Source: Anaeramoeba ignava
Lineage: Eukaryota; Metamonada; Anaeramoebidae
Reading direction: 5' to 3'
Assembly (NCBI GenBank): GCA_028826165.1
Contig: JAPDFW010000078.1
Span: forward strand, 248,001-312,000
Length of the DNA stretch: 64,000 nucleotides
Under the pieces are notes generated by a model. The model made no database searches, had not been told where the DNA came from, and saw nothing but the letters and a program-made list of their open reading frames with translations. Made by a program: the position numbers and the translations under genes. Positions 1 through 14,800 of this stretch are shown in pieces (positions within the stretch are counted from its first letter, which is position 1; each line of letters opens with the position of its first letter).

Positions 1-1083
1 AAATCAATTTTAAATCAATTTTTAAATTAATTTTTATATCAATTTTTTATATCAATTTTATATCAATTTTATATTAATTTTAAATCAATTTTTAAATCAA
101 TTTTATATCAATTTTATATCAATTTTAAATCAATTTTAAATCAATTTTAAATTAATTTTATATTAATTTTAAATCAATTTTAAATCAATTTTATATCAAT
201 TTTATATCAATTTTAAATCAATTTTAAATCAATTTTAAATCAATTTTAAATTAATTTTAAATCAATTTTATATCAATTTTATATCAATTTTAAATCAATT
301 TTAAATCAATTTTATATCAATTTTATATCAATTTTAAATAAATTTTAAATCAATTTTAAATCAATTTTATATCAATTTTATATCAATTTTAAATCAATTT
401 TAAATAAATTTTAAATCAATTTTAAATCAATTTTATATTAATTTTAAATCAATTTTAAATCAATTTTATATCAATTTTAAATCAATTTTAAATCAATTTT
501 TAAATCAATTTTAAATCAATTTTAAATCAATTTTTATATCAATTTTAAATTAAATTTTAAATCAATTTTAAATCAATTTTAAATCAATTTTAAATCAATT
601 TTATATCAATTTTAAATCAATTTTAAATCAATTTTATATAAATTTTATATCAATTTTAAATCAATTTTAAATCATTTTTAAATTAATTTTATATCAATTT
701 TAAATCAATTTTAAATCAATTTTAAATCAATTTTAAATCAATTTTAAATCAATTTTAAATCAATTTTAAATCAATTTTAAATCAATTTTATATCAATTTT
801 ATATTAATTTTATATCAATTTTAAATCAATTTTATATCAATTTTAAATCAATTTTAAATCAATTTTAAATCAATTTTAAATCAAATTTATATCAATTTTA
901 AATCAATTTTATATCAATTTTATATCAATTTTAAATCAATTTTAAATCAATTTTAAATCAAATTTAAACCAAATTTAAATCAATTTTATATCAATTTTAA
1001 ATCAATTTTATATTAATTTTATATAAAATTTTAAATAAATTGTAATTAAATTTTATATAAAATTTTAATTTAAATAAATTTAC
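1..1083. repeat. 11-bp AT satellite inside an LMBD1 intron
   Basis: About 1 kb of near-uniform 11-bp units, mostly TTTTAAATCAA and TTTTATATCAA, with a few one-base length variants. It begins directly downstream of a GTAAAT splice donor (minus strand, 1083) of the LMBD1-like gene and runs off the left edge. It is therefore read as intronic. No coding signal is visible in it. Confidence 0.85.
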
Positions 1084-2254
1084 TTTCCAAATTAAAAATC
1101 TTGTTTGTAAACGTTTGATTGCATAAAAAGAACATATAAAAAAATAAGCACCAACTAAAATCAACACAATAAAATCTAAAGGGAAATGTTTACCCAAAAC
1201 AACCATCAATTTATCAAAAGGATTATTAGTAGGCTTTTCCAAAAGAAAACCACATTTTATCCCACATTTTGATTTCCAAATTTGTTCAATAATTGTGATC
1301 AAAAAGCAAATAATCAAAAATAAAGAAATAATTGCGAATAAAACACCAAAAACTCTTGAGAAAACTTTCAATTTATCACAACAAGTTATACAACAATTTT
1401 TTGATTTGGTTTCAATTTCCTTTGAATACAATTCAAGCCTTTCTTGCTCAGAAAGCAATTGCTGTTTTTGTTGTCTGTCTTTTTTCGAGACTTTCTTTCC
1501 CGAAATTGCATATTTTGTTTCCAAAGCTTGAATCCTTTCTGAAATTATTTTCTGTTGACCTGCAACATCCTCTTGTTGATATTTAATTTTCTTGTGGATA
1601 ATCATTGAAACCGGAAGAATAGAAATTCCATAACTAGTATATTTGATGAAATCAAAGTACGAAATAAAAAGAACACAAGCAATACTAAAAACAATTGCTG
1701 AATCTCCTTTATTTTCACTATCAAAAATTGATTTTGACCAACTTTCGTTTTTTTGTGGTGTTGATCCAATTTTGACAAACAATCCTATTAGAAATAAAAC
1801 CATAATCACTACAAACGTGATTGCTGTGTATAGTAAAGATGTAAGTATTCTTGATTTGTGCGATGTTTGTCCATCTCCTTTATCTTCAGAATAAAAATAT
1901 GCAAATGGTATTAATATAAACATGAATAATAATATTATCCCAAATAAAATATAATATCCATATTTCAACGAAGTGTGATCAAATGATTTGGATGTAAGTG
2001 AGTAAACATCAACTGGTAAAATCCAATAACACTTTTTTATTTTAATTTTTCAATTAGATTTTTTCAATTAAAATTTTTTGCTTTTTATTTTTAATTTACA
2101 AGAAGTGGGAGAACAAGTGAAAATGTTGCTATAAATGTTGAAAAACCATTTGATAATTTTTTTGAATTTGATAATATTTAATAAGAAAATAACAAATAAT
2201 AATTGAAAGTAAAGCAAAAATGCTAAAAAAAGTCCAAGCTAATCCTTTTATCAT
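1084..2254 (-). CDS. LMBRD1: LMBD1-like lysosomal membrane protein (3' part outside window)
   Basis: This is an LMBR1-family multi-pass membrane protein closest to LMBD1, which acts in lysosomal cobalamin export. Exon 1 (2254-2100) encodes one hydrophobic helix, and exon 2 (2031-1084) at least four more with a charged coiled cytosolic loop between. Family landmarks visible are WILPVDVYS, then KYGYYILFG with PFAYFYSED, then KCGIKCGFLLE, FPLDFIVL and FFICSFYAIKRLQTRFL. Splicing uses GTAAAT (2099) and AAAAAAG (2032). Exon 2 ends at a GTAAAT donor after Trp-Lys, so the C-terminal helices lie beyond the left edge. Exon 1 reads through only if one T is added to the T7 run at 2157-2163; as given it is frameshifted. 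The start at 2254 is the first Met before the first helix. The next gene on the same strand ends 80 bp upstream. Confidence 0.82.
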
Positions 2255-2334
2255 TTTCCTTTTTTTTTGTAAATTGTGTTTTTTTTTAAAAAAATGAAAA
2301 AAAAAATGAAAAAAAATGATTTTTGAAATTTTTT

Positions 2335-4572
2335 TTATTTTTCAAGTAATTGTTCATTTGTTAATCTTAATAATTTTTCTTGAAGTTTTGTTCTTTCCAT
2401 TGTTTCTTTTTCTAATTGCTTTTCCAAAGTTTTAACTTCATTTGTTAAAAAAGATAAAATTTGGATTAAATTTTCCCTAAAAATAAAAAAATTATTTTTT
2501 ATTATTAAAATAAAATTAAAAATTAAAATATTTTGTGAATAAAATTTACTTTGAAATATCTTGTTTGTGTTTGTGATAATAATCAGCAATTTCTTCAAGT
2601 TTTTCATTTGATTCTTGTGCTTGTTCTATACATAATTCCAATTCTGTTGATTCATTTTGTTCTGTTAATTTATTCAATTCATAATCACTTTTTTGATTAA
2701 AATTTTGATTTTCTTCTTTTTTTTCATCTTCAGTTAAAAATTGAGTATAATTAAAGGGAAATAAACCAACATTTCCTTTTAATTTACCAACCCACCAACC
2801 TGAAGAATGAGTTCTAATTAATTGAATAATCTTTCAAATTTTTGATTAAATTTTTGAATTAAATTTTTTGGAATTAAAATTTTTGAATTAAAATTTTTTA
2901 ATTAAAATACTTCTCCTTCCTCAAGTGATAATTGTTTCCATCCTTGTGGAACATAATTATGAATAGCTCTAACAAATTTTAATTCAGAATTATTATGACA
3001 AACCTTTATATAACAAAAAATAAAAATTTTTTCATTTAATTGAATTTAAATTTTCTTCTGAATTTTTTTTTTTACAAATATTTCTCCAAATTCTTGAATA
3101 AAAAATTCAATTAAACGATCTTGAAATTCTTGTTCTTTTTCCGTTTTGTTTTCTTGAGAAAATAAAATTTTACTAAAAATCTTCAAAAATTGAAATTAAA
3201 ATTTGAAATTAAAAAATTAAATAAAAAAATAATTTACTTTGCTAATAAATTCAACAGTAAAACGATTTGTTTTTAAAGTAATATATTCAAGAAATTCAAT
3301 TAAATATTTTAAAGTTTCATAAACTGGAAAAGATAATTTATCAAAGAAATCAATAAACCTTTGAATAAGTTCTTTTTTGTCATTTGCTAATTTAATAAAT
3401 TAATAAATTTATTTATTTTTTTTACAAAATTTTTTTTTAAAAAATACAAAGTTCTTCTTTAAATTCATCATAAAATTCATTAGTTAAAAGTGGAACAGGA
3501 AGTTCTTTAAAATAAGTTATTAATAATTCAATAATTAAATGAGGATTTTTAATTGATTCTAATTGGATTGATTTTACTAAAAAAATAATAAAAATAAATT
3601 TTAACATGAAATGAAATGATTGATTTTTTCTTTATATTTTACATCTATTAAGATCTGTGATTAATTCTTTAATTTCTTCTGGAAATGATTTTGTAAATAA
3701 TCCTTCAGTTTCAAGAACTTTTTTTTTGTTTTTAATTTAATTTTTAAAATTCTTTTTTTAAAATTCTTTTAAAATTTTTACTTTTGTTTTCATTTTCATT
3801 TGTTTTTAAAAATTCAATAATTTTTTCAATAATTTCTGGTATTAATTTCCCATCATTTCTTAATTTAATAACATCATTAATTAATGAACCAATAACTTTT
3901 CTAGAAGCTAAAAAAAAATTATAAATTAAAAAATTATAAATTAAAAAAATTAAACATTTTACCTTTTCTAATTTCTTTTTCAATAGAATTTATCCAATTT
4001 TCTTTTTCTTCTTGAGTTTTTGCTGATAAAGATAAACTTTGGTTTTTTTTTAATAAATTAATTAATAATTAAAAATTTTTGGAAAAATAAAATAGAATAA
4101 AAAAATCTACAAAGATTTTTCTTTTGTTTCTTGTTCTTTAGATTCTGGAAAAATCATAAATATTGTTGTATTTTTTGGATTTGGATCATTTTTAATTTCT
4201 GCATTTTTTAAAGAAATTTCAAAACAAGGAATTTCATCCTTTTTATTTTTTATTTTTTAATTTTAAATTCATTTTCTTTTTTGGTTTTTTTTTCTCTTAC
4301 AACTCTTGATTTAAAATAATATAAATATTCATCTTTTAAAATGAAAAATCTTTTTTTCCATCTTTTATGATTTCCTGACTTTTTTAGAAATTAAAAATTT
4401 AAATTTAAAAAAAAATATAAATATAATTTTTTCTTTTTTACTTGTTTTGCAAGAAAACCATATTTTAATGGAAGACCAATTGGATTATAAGTCTATTTTA
4501 ATTTAATTTAATTTAATTTAATTTTGAATTTAAATTCTTTTTTTTTTTTATAAATACAGAAATTGAATTCAT
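2335..4572 (-). CDS. PH - RhoGAP - SH3 - coiled-coil protein, many small exons
   Basis: This is a Rho-family GTPase regulator assembled from a dozen or so short exons (for example 4558-4572, 4442-4492, 4301-4378, 4111-4238, 3963-4036, 3782-3907, 3643-3717) whose phases all fit. The N-terminus is a PH domain: LKYGFLAKQ, then HKRWKKRFFIL and YLYYFKSR, ending in the helix AKTQEEKENWINSI. A RhoGAP domain follows, with LETEGLFTKSF, FKELPVPLLT and LKYLIEFLEYITLKTNRF. Next is an SH3 domain (FVRAIHNYVPQG, SGWWVGKLKGNVGLFPFNY). The C-terminus is a coiled coil (LTNEVKTLEKQLEKETMERT). The position of the GAP arginine finger, normally EGIFRxS, holds Thr. Binding may therefore be kept without GAP catalysis. 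The order of domains is seen; the function is inferred from family knowledge. Confidence 0.8.
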
Positions 4573-4772
4573 TTTAATTTTTGAAATAAAAAGAAATGAA
4601 AAAAAAATGAAAAAAATAATTTTGGATTTTATTTCTTTTTTTTTTTTGAGTTAAAAAAAAAGAGATGAAATATTCTTTTTGAAAAGGAAAAAGATTTGAT
4701 TTATTTTTTTGGATTGATTTGTGTTTTTTTTTTGTTTTTCTTTTAATGTTTTTTATTTTGAATTATTTTCTC

Positions 4773-7453
<2,681 letters not shown>

Positions 7454-7588
7454 TTTAATTAAATTAATTTTTAAAAGATTTTAATAAAATTTTTTAAGAA
7501 TTTATTATTTATTTTTTTAAAAAAAAGAAATGAAAAAAAATGAAAATTTATTTTTTATTTTTTATTTTTTTTTTTTTATTTTTCTCAA
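7454..7588. promoter_or_regulatory. Divergent promoter region between ARP1 and ankyrin-BTB gene
   Basis: This 135-bp AT-only gap separates two oppositely oriented start codons (7453 minus, 7589 plus), so both promoters must lie in or overlap it. It holds poly-T and poly-A runs and no recognisable TATA or Inr motif. The call is positional inference. Confidence 0.45.
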
Positions 7589-10500
7589 ATGTCAATTGAT
7601 AAAGCTTTTGTTACTGGACTTAAAAAAGCAGATGAAGAAATTGTTAAAGCATTTTGTGAAAGTGGAGCTGTTAATTTTGTTGATGTAAAATTTAAAATTA
7701 AAATTAAAAAACAAACAAAAATTAATTTATAAAATTATTTAGGAAGTAAAATTGTTTAAAATCAAATTGTTTTTAATTCAAACTTTTATTCATTTTTTTT
7801 ATAAAAAAAAGGATGTAAAAAATAAATAATTATTTCTTTTTAAAATTTGTTCTTTTTTATAAATAAATTCTTTATAAATTTAGAATAATACACCATTACA
7901 TTATGCTGTTATAAATAAAGCTGGTCCAGATATTGTTGGTTTATTAATTTCTTATGGAGCAAATGTTAATGCACAAAATGTAATTAATTTATTAAGAAAT
8001 TTATTTAGAAATTTATTTAAAAAATTCCATTTATTTTCTAGAAAGTAAATTTTAATTTTAATTTTAATTTTAATTTTAATTTTAATTTTAATTTTAATTT
8101 GAATTTTTATTTTTAATTTTAAATTGAATTTTAAATTTTAATTTTAATTTTAAATTTAAATTTTTATTTTAATTTTAATTTTAATTTTAATTTTAATTTT
8201 AATTTTAATTTTAATTTTAAATTTTAATTTTAATTTAAATTTTAATTTTAATTTTAATTTGAATTTTAAATTTTAATTTTAATTTTAATTTTAATTTTAA
8301 ATTTTAATTTTAATTTTAATTTTAATTTTAATTTTAATTTTAATTTAAATTTTTATTTTTAATTTTTTATTTTAATTTAAATTTTAATTTTGAATTTTAA
8401 TTTGAATTTTTATTTTAATTTAGATGGTAAATTTTTTTGTTATTAGTTTTAAAATAATTCTTTCATTATTGTGTGCTTTTTTATTATAAATTTAGTTGGA
8501 TACTCCTCTTCATTATGCATGTTGGATTCGTGCAGGATCTGTTGTTATTAAATCTTTATTATTTTCAGGTGCAGATATTACATTAAAAAATGTAAATAAT
8601 TTTTGCTTTTTTTAATTTCAAAAAAAAGTGGAATAAAAAATTATTTTTTGTTTTTGGTTTGTTTTTTTAGAAAGTAAAAAAAAATAATTATTTGAATAGA
8701 AATTGGAAAAAAAAAAAATAATAATAATAATAAAATAATCAAATTTTTTTAAATGATTTAGCATGTAAAATCAAATCAAAAATTAAATATAAAATTAAAT
8801 ATTAAATTTAATATAAAATTTAATATAAAATTAAATATAAAATTTAATATAAAATTTAATATAAAATTAAATATAAAATTAAATATAAAATTTAATCAAA
8901 AATTTAATCAAAAATTAAATATAAAATCAAATATAAAATTAAATATAAAATTAAATATAATATTTAATATAAAATTAAATATAATATTTAATATAAAATT
9001 AAATATAAAATTTAATATAATATTAAATATAAAATTTAATATAATATTAAATATAAAATTAAATATAATATTAAATATAATATTAAATATAAAATTATTT
9101 ATAAAATTAAATATAATATTAAATATAATATTAAATATAAAATTATTTATAAAATTAAATATTAAATCAAATATTAAATCAAATATAAAATTAAATATAT
9201 AAAATTAAATATAAAATTAAATATAATATTAAATATAGTATTTAATATAAAATCAAATATAAAATTTAATATAAAATTAAATATAAAATTTAATCAAAAA
9301 TTAAATATAAAATTAAATATAAAATTAAATATAAAATTTAATCAAAAATTAAATATAAAATTAAATATAATATCAAATATAAAATTAAATATAAAATCAA
9401 ATATAATATTTAATATAAAATTTAATATAATATTAAATATAATATTTAATATAAAATTAAATATAAAAATTAAATATAATATTAAATATAAAATTTAATA
9501 TAAAATTAAATATAAAATTATTTATAAAATTAAATATTAAATATAAAATTAAATATAAAATTAAATATAAAATTAAATATAATATTAAATATAAAATTAA
9601 ATATAAAATTAAATATAATATTAAATATAAAATTTAATATAAAATTTAATATAAAATTAAATCAAAAATTTAATCAAAAATTTAATCAAAAATTAAATAT
9701 AAAAATTAAATATAAAATTAAATATTAAATCAAATATAAAATCAAATATAAAATTTAATATAAAATTAAATATAAAATTAAATATAAAATTAAATATAAA
9801 ATCAAATATAAAATTAAATATAAAATTAAATATAAAATTAAATATAATATTAAATATAGTATTTAATATAAAATTTAATATAAAATTAAATATAAAATTA
9901 AATATAAAATTAAATATTAAATCAAATATAAAATTTAATATAAAAATATAAAATTTAATATAAAATTTAATATAAAAATATAAAATTTAATATAAAATTT
10001 AATATAAAATTTAATATAAAAATATAAAATTAAATGGAAAAAAAGAATGAAACACCAGTTGAAGCTGCAATTGATGGAGAAACAAAAGATATGATGAAAC
10101 TCTTTTCATTATTAATTCAAGATATGATAATTTTATACGAAAGTGGAGAAATGATAGATTTGACAATTCAATGTAAAGGAGGAACAGTAGAAGCACATAA
10201 ATTAGTAATAGAAATGAGAGGAAAAAACTGTTTTACTTTGAATGAATTCTTAGAATTTTGTATGGAATATTCACAAGAAGAAGTGAAACAATTACTAAGA
10301 TTTTTATACACAGGAATTCATTCATTTTCAACAAAAATTTTAACAGAATTCCAACAGAAATTAAAATTCACAAAAATTGGAAAGAAAAGTCTTCATCAAG
10401 ATTTTTTGAGATTATATAATGATGAAGAAACAAAAGATTTCTCGATAATTGTTGGTGATTATCAAATCAAAACACATAAACTTATTTTATTTGCTCGAAG

Positions 10501-10750
10501 TGAAATTTACCGAGCAATGTTTTCTTTTGTTAATGATCCTTCTCCTTTTGTTCATGATTATAGTGGAAAATCAAAGGAAGCTGTTTCGGCTTTTATTCGT
10601 TTTTTATACACTGATTCTTTGGAAAAAGATCTTTCTCTTCAAGTTGTTGATGAGCTTGAAGATGCTGCTGATTATTACCAACTTAGATCTAATGTTTTGT
10701 TTCAACATCAACTCAGAAAACTAAGAGAAAAATTTGATCAAGAAAAATAA
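7589..10750 (+). CDS. Ankyrin-repeat / tandem BTB protein with single-codon microexons
   Basis: The predicted protein is 336 aa, with ankyrin repeats followed by two BTB domains. BTB domains usually mediate dimerisation or cullin-3 binding. The large exons are 7589-7684, 7884-7979 and 8496-8591, each exactly 96 nt in phase 0, and 10046-10750. Exons 2 and 3 start NNTPLHYA and LDTPLHYA and end NAQN and TLKN; exon 4 starts NETPVEAAI, the last ankyrin repeat. Between them lie six AG|NNN|GTAAA microexons (GAA, GAT, AAA, ATG, AAA, CAT) giving E-D, K-M and K-H. These fill the two loop positions expected before each next repeat. The first BTB domain is divergent (DLTIQCKGG, LRFLYTG). The second is canonical (KDFSIIVGD, THKLILFARS, FIRFLYTD, AADYYQL). 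The ATG at 10034 is in frame but sits in the last intron. The 3' end is 9 bp from the convergent gene at 10760. Confidence 0.82.
7743..8764 (+). other. Six candidate 3-nt microexons in the ankyrin region
   Basis: The sites are 7743-7745 GAA (Glu), 7812-7814 GAT (Asp), 8042-8044 AAA (Lys), 8424-8426 ATG (Met), 8671-8673 AAA (Lys) and 8762-8764 CAT (His). Each is preceded by AG, mostly after a T-rich tract, and followed directly by GTAAA, the commonest donor in this window. There are exactly two in each of the three gaps that follow an ankyrin exon. The ankyrin consensus has two residues at that place, between the end of one repeat and the G-N-TPLH start of the next. Each microexon keeps frame. 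That they are spliced in is inference; they could instead be recursive splice sites or decoys. Confidence 0.68.
8045..8423. repeat. TTTTAA-type hexamer array in ankyrin-BTB intron
   Basis: A near-continuous run of ATTTTA units with a few TTTGAA variants. It starts directly after a GTAAAT donor (8045) and ends at the TTTAG acceptor before the ATG microexon. It is intronic and shows no coding signal. Confidence 0.85.
8765..10045. repeat. About 1.25-kb AAATATAAAATT satellite in the last ankyrin-BTB intron
   Basis: More than 100 units near AAATATAAAATT, with AATCAAAAATTT and TATAATATT variants. They lie between the donor at 8765, directly after the CAT microexon, and the acceptor AAAAAAAG at 10045. 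This is the longest intron of the gene and is almost entirely repeat. Confidence 0.9.
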
Positions 10751-10759
10751 TTCAAATTT

Positions 10760-13700
10760 TTAATTAATTTTTAAATTTTGATTTTGATTTCGTTTTTGGA
10801 AATTATCTAAAAATTTAATCCCATTTTTTTGAATCAAAAAAGAATTTTTAAATTTCATTATTATTTCAACTATCATTTCTAAATCATTTCTATCCAAAAA
10901 ACTATCTAAATCAAAATCATCTTTAATTATCATTCCAAAAATTTCCATTAGTTTTTCTGAAAGAACTTCTTCTTGGAAATGATGCATTTGAAGAACCAAA
11001 GATTTAAAAAGGTTTTTGTTAATAAAGCGAGTTTTAAAAGTATTTGAATTTTGGAACAAACAAAGAATTAAATCTGAACATTTGATTGCAAAATTAGAAT
11101 CTGATTGATTTTGAAGAAAGGGAAGAACAAAAGAAGGAAGATCCAATTTCTGATAAGCAACATATCCGATAATCTTTTGTACATCTTCACTCGGATAGTT
11201 TCCATTTGTTTCTTTAATAAACCAATTGATAAAAAATGAGATGATTTGAAAAAAATTTCCAACAATATCAAAATCATCTTGAAAAACCACAACCTTTTCA
11301 GACAATAAAAATAGCAAATTGAGCCATTGAGATTTGGAGGAAGTTTCTTGTTCGTTGAGAATCAAGTTTGGTTCAAAATAATCTTGGACTTCCCCAAAGA
11401 CATCTAAAGGCTTCAATCCAGAAAATAAAACAACAAATCGAAAAACTAGCAAAATTATATCCTTTGATTTCGAGGAAATGAACAAGGAAATGAATTTCGG
11501 AAAGTCCTTCATCTGGATGGAGTTCGGAATGTAAAGAATCAATTTCAGGATTTCCTTCTGGATGTCTTCATTACGAATGTAGTCTTTGGCTCCAAAAAAA
11601 AGAGCTTCCAAATGTTGTTTATTGCAAAATGTCTTGATATCGCTCACCACAGAACTTTTGTTGTGTCCTGTTTGGTTGTTTAATTCAAGCAAAGTGTTGA
11701 GAATAGAAAGAGATAGGAAGATTAATTCGATGCTATTTTGTTCGAGAATTACTTCCTTGTTTTGCACAATGTCAAATATAAAGGGGAACGCAAATGATGA
11801 TATTTTGTGAAAAAATTCGAAATTGGGATTTTGTTCGAGAAATCTTGATTGAGAAAGAATAAACCCAAGAATAAAAATCCGCATTTGTTCGTATTTCGGA
11901 TCTGTATAACTTATCTGCTGAATTGTTGATACTATTACATCCCATTGATCAGTTTGGTCTGATAAGCACTGTATTTTCCTCAACAAGGAAAAGAATTTTA
12001 TTTGGAGATCAAAATTTTCGTGTATTCTTTCCTTTATTTCTGGGAAAATCATAAGAATACTGTCGGGATTGGTTTTCTCTATAATTTGGATGATCTTATT
12101 GAGGATGGAATCAACTAATTCATTTTCTACTGATTTTTTTGTTTCAGTGATTATTTTTTGGATAAATTCCTTTTGACTAAAAAATAAAGCGATTCTTCCA
12201 AAATCTTCATTTCCAATCAAAAAAAGAATCGCACCCAAAATATGATTTAAAGCAGAAACATAGCTCATTTTAGAAGAAAAGAAATGGGAAATGAAGGGGA
12301 TTATTTTGGAAGTAAATTTGGAATCTTCTGAGTTATTTTGTGCGAGAATTGACAGCAGATCAGCATAAATTTCCACAATTTGATTTGGAATAATTTCCGT
12401 ATTGATTATTATTTGAGATGAGTTGATCCAAAACTGATAATTATTTGGGCTGATTTTCAGTGTTGATTTATACAATAGAAAAGGAAGGTAAAAATCGTTT
12501 ATATTTTCTGTTGATTTGAGATGATTTTCTAAATAACGATCCAATACTCTTATAATTTCTCCTGTTTTTTGAGAGAAACCTGTTGGTATTTCTTGTTGGG
12601 AAAATTGTTTCTCATAAATCAAAAATAGACAAGTCAAAGATTTCTTGAAAATTGAGTTGATTTCTAAATCAGAAGAGATCATCCTGAAAATCAAGGGTTC
12701 AAGAACCGATGATGATATGCTTGAGAAATTAGGACTTGTTAATAATCTGGAAAAAATATCAAGCATTTTCTCTATTGTTGGAATAAAATTAGGGTTTTTA
12801 TGGGAATCATTCCCCAATTTTTGCTCGAATATTTCAACTAATAATTCAACCAAATTGGGATTTTTATGATTTACTAGTTTTGAATTGAATTGCGTTTGGG
12901 TTGATAGGAAAATGATATCCAAAGATTGCGAAAGAACAGAATCAACATCTTTGTTTTGAGACAAAACAACTTTAACAATATTGAGAATTAGAGATATAGT
13001 TGAGAATTGGAAATCAAATTTGGAAAATAGTGAGTATGCAATTTGGAGAAGATGGTGGTGAATGTAGGTTTGAATGGAGTTTGAATTGTTGTTTTGTGTT
13101 GTGCGTGCCTCTTTATATTGAGCAGACAATAGGAAAAAGTTGAGCATCTCAAGGGTTTTTGGCAAAAAAAAAGAATTTGGATTTGTAATCAGTTGATATC
13201 TGATTTCAGGCAAAATATTCAATAAAATTATAGTGTTATTGGGATGCTCTTTGAGTAATTCAAAAAGAAAATATTCAAATTTGTCAATGAATGAGTCGAG
13301 ACTAATTGATTTTGATACAAAAGAAAGGAACTGAGCAAAAAGTTGAGAAATGTTGCGGAATTTGAAGTATGATTTAAAATGTTCGAGAAACGGAAACAGC
13401 TCTTGAACATCGTGATCTTTCCAGTGATCAGTGAGAAAAGACTTGTTTTGCAAAAAAATCAAGAGTATTTTCTTGTAAATGGATTGGATTTTAAACAACG
13501 AAGGATGTTTGACAATGTGATTATAAAGAGTTGCATTTTCGTTGTTGTCAAAACAGTTGCATAAAGACAAACAACTGAATCCAACTTTTTGGATCAGTTT
13601 GATTTTTTGGAAATGAGTAATTAGGTTCAGAATGATGATTTGCCGAGTCAAGGAAAGCAAATCAGTCTTTTCAACAGAAATTTCATCAGGAGAGTTCCTG

Positions 13701-14502
13701 AGATACTTTTCTAGTTTGTAGACCAAATTCAAAAATGAGCATGTGATCGATAGATATTTCTTATCCAAAATATGAGACTCAAATTCGTCGAACAATTTCT
13801 CAACGAAATAGAAGCCGTTTTGTGATTCAAAACTAGATATATGCTGTTTTGTTGTGAGAATAAAGGAAAGTAGATCCAAAACGGAAGAAAGAAAAACCAC
13901 AGGGAAAAATCTCATGCTGGAAATTAAAATGAAAATGACTTTTCGACCAAGATTGATGTTGATAATGGATTTATTCTCAGTGAAAACTTTATATAAAACG
14001 CGGTAAAGACGCGCGTAATCTTCAGCAAAATGGCAATTTTCAAGATATTCAATGATGGAAATTTCAATGTTTATTGAGTTCATTGGAAAGTTTTCGATTT
14101 CTTTTCTAGTTCGTGCGCGTATTTGTTGAGATTTTAAAAACTCTTCCAAAAAATTAATTTGATTTGTTGATATTTGTTGGATTGATTCAATTTGTTCGTT
14201 TGTTAGTTTGAGTCGTGAAAGCAAAATGAGTATCATTTTCAATATTCTTTTAGGAATTGTTGATTTTTTTTCAAATTCCATAAAAATACTATTAAAATCG
14301 TTGAATTGAATGTTTGAATCCAAAGGAAGTGTTGATATGATTATGTTAATCATGTCTAAGAGAGATTTTGGGATTTGGTTTTCATTTTGGAGATGAGAGA
14401 ATATTTGAGAGTTAAGTTTGTGAGGTGATTTTGTTGGGAGAAAGTTAAGATGAGTTTTTGAGAAAGGGTTTGAATAAATTCATTTTGATTTTGATTTTCC
14501 AT
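10760..14502 (-). CDS. Large alpha-helical (ARM/HEAT-like) protein, unrecognised
   Basis: An intronless reading frame of 1197 residues runs from a Met at 14353. It is made almost wholly of amphipathic helices rich in Leu, Ile, Phe, Ser and Asn (for example RILKMILILLSRLK and VLDLLSFILTT), a pattern typical of armadillo/HEAT solenoids. I see no catalytic motif, signal peptide or membrane segment, and I cannot name the family. The frame stays open for about 110 bases upstream of 14353. A separate Met at 14502 starts MENQNQNEFIQTLSQK in another frame, and it would join the main frame if the T5 run at about 14455-14459 (plus strand) were one base longer. I therefore take 14502 as the probable start and 14353 as the fallback. 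The 3' end nearly touches the ankyrin-BTB gene. Confidence 0.7.
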
Positions 14503-14800
14503 TTGAAAAAAAAAGAAAAAAATGAAAAAAAGAAAAAAATGAAAAATGAAAAAAAAATTTGAAAAGAAAAAAGTGGAATAAAAAAAATTATTTTTTTCCA
14601 TTTTTATTTTTATTTACAAGAAAGAAAGAAAAAGAAATTTGTTTTGATTTTGTTTTGATTTTTAGAAATAAAATTGTTTTGTTTTTTTTTTTTGTATTTT
14701 CTGTATTTTTAATTTTGTATTAATCAATTCACAAACTTTTTTGAAAAAAAAAGAAAGGAAAAGAAAAGAAAAAGAAAAAGAAAAAGAAAGAGAAGAAAAA

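Noticed and set aside
1-1083. Possible CRISPR-like array
   Set aside because: These are head-to-tail units without unique spacers, in a eukaryotic genome with introns; the same applies to every other array here.
1295-1894. Plus-strand frames opposite the LMBD1 exon
   Set aside because: They are antisense shadows of a clearly conserved minus-strand membrane protein.
1968-1968. Start of the LMBD1-like protein at MKYGYY
   Set aside because: The codon is TTG, and the family-typical WILPVDVYS lies in frame upstream, with a first helix in a further exon.
10034-10045. ATG at 10034 as start of a separate BTB-only gene
   Set aside because: It is in frame but lies in the last 12 bases before the AAAG acceptor; the upstream ankyrin exons continue naturally into NETPVEAAI at 10046. 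An alternative transcript cannot be excluded.
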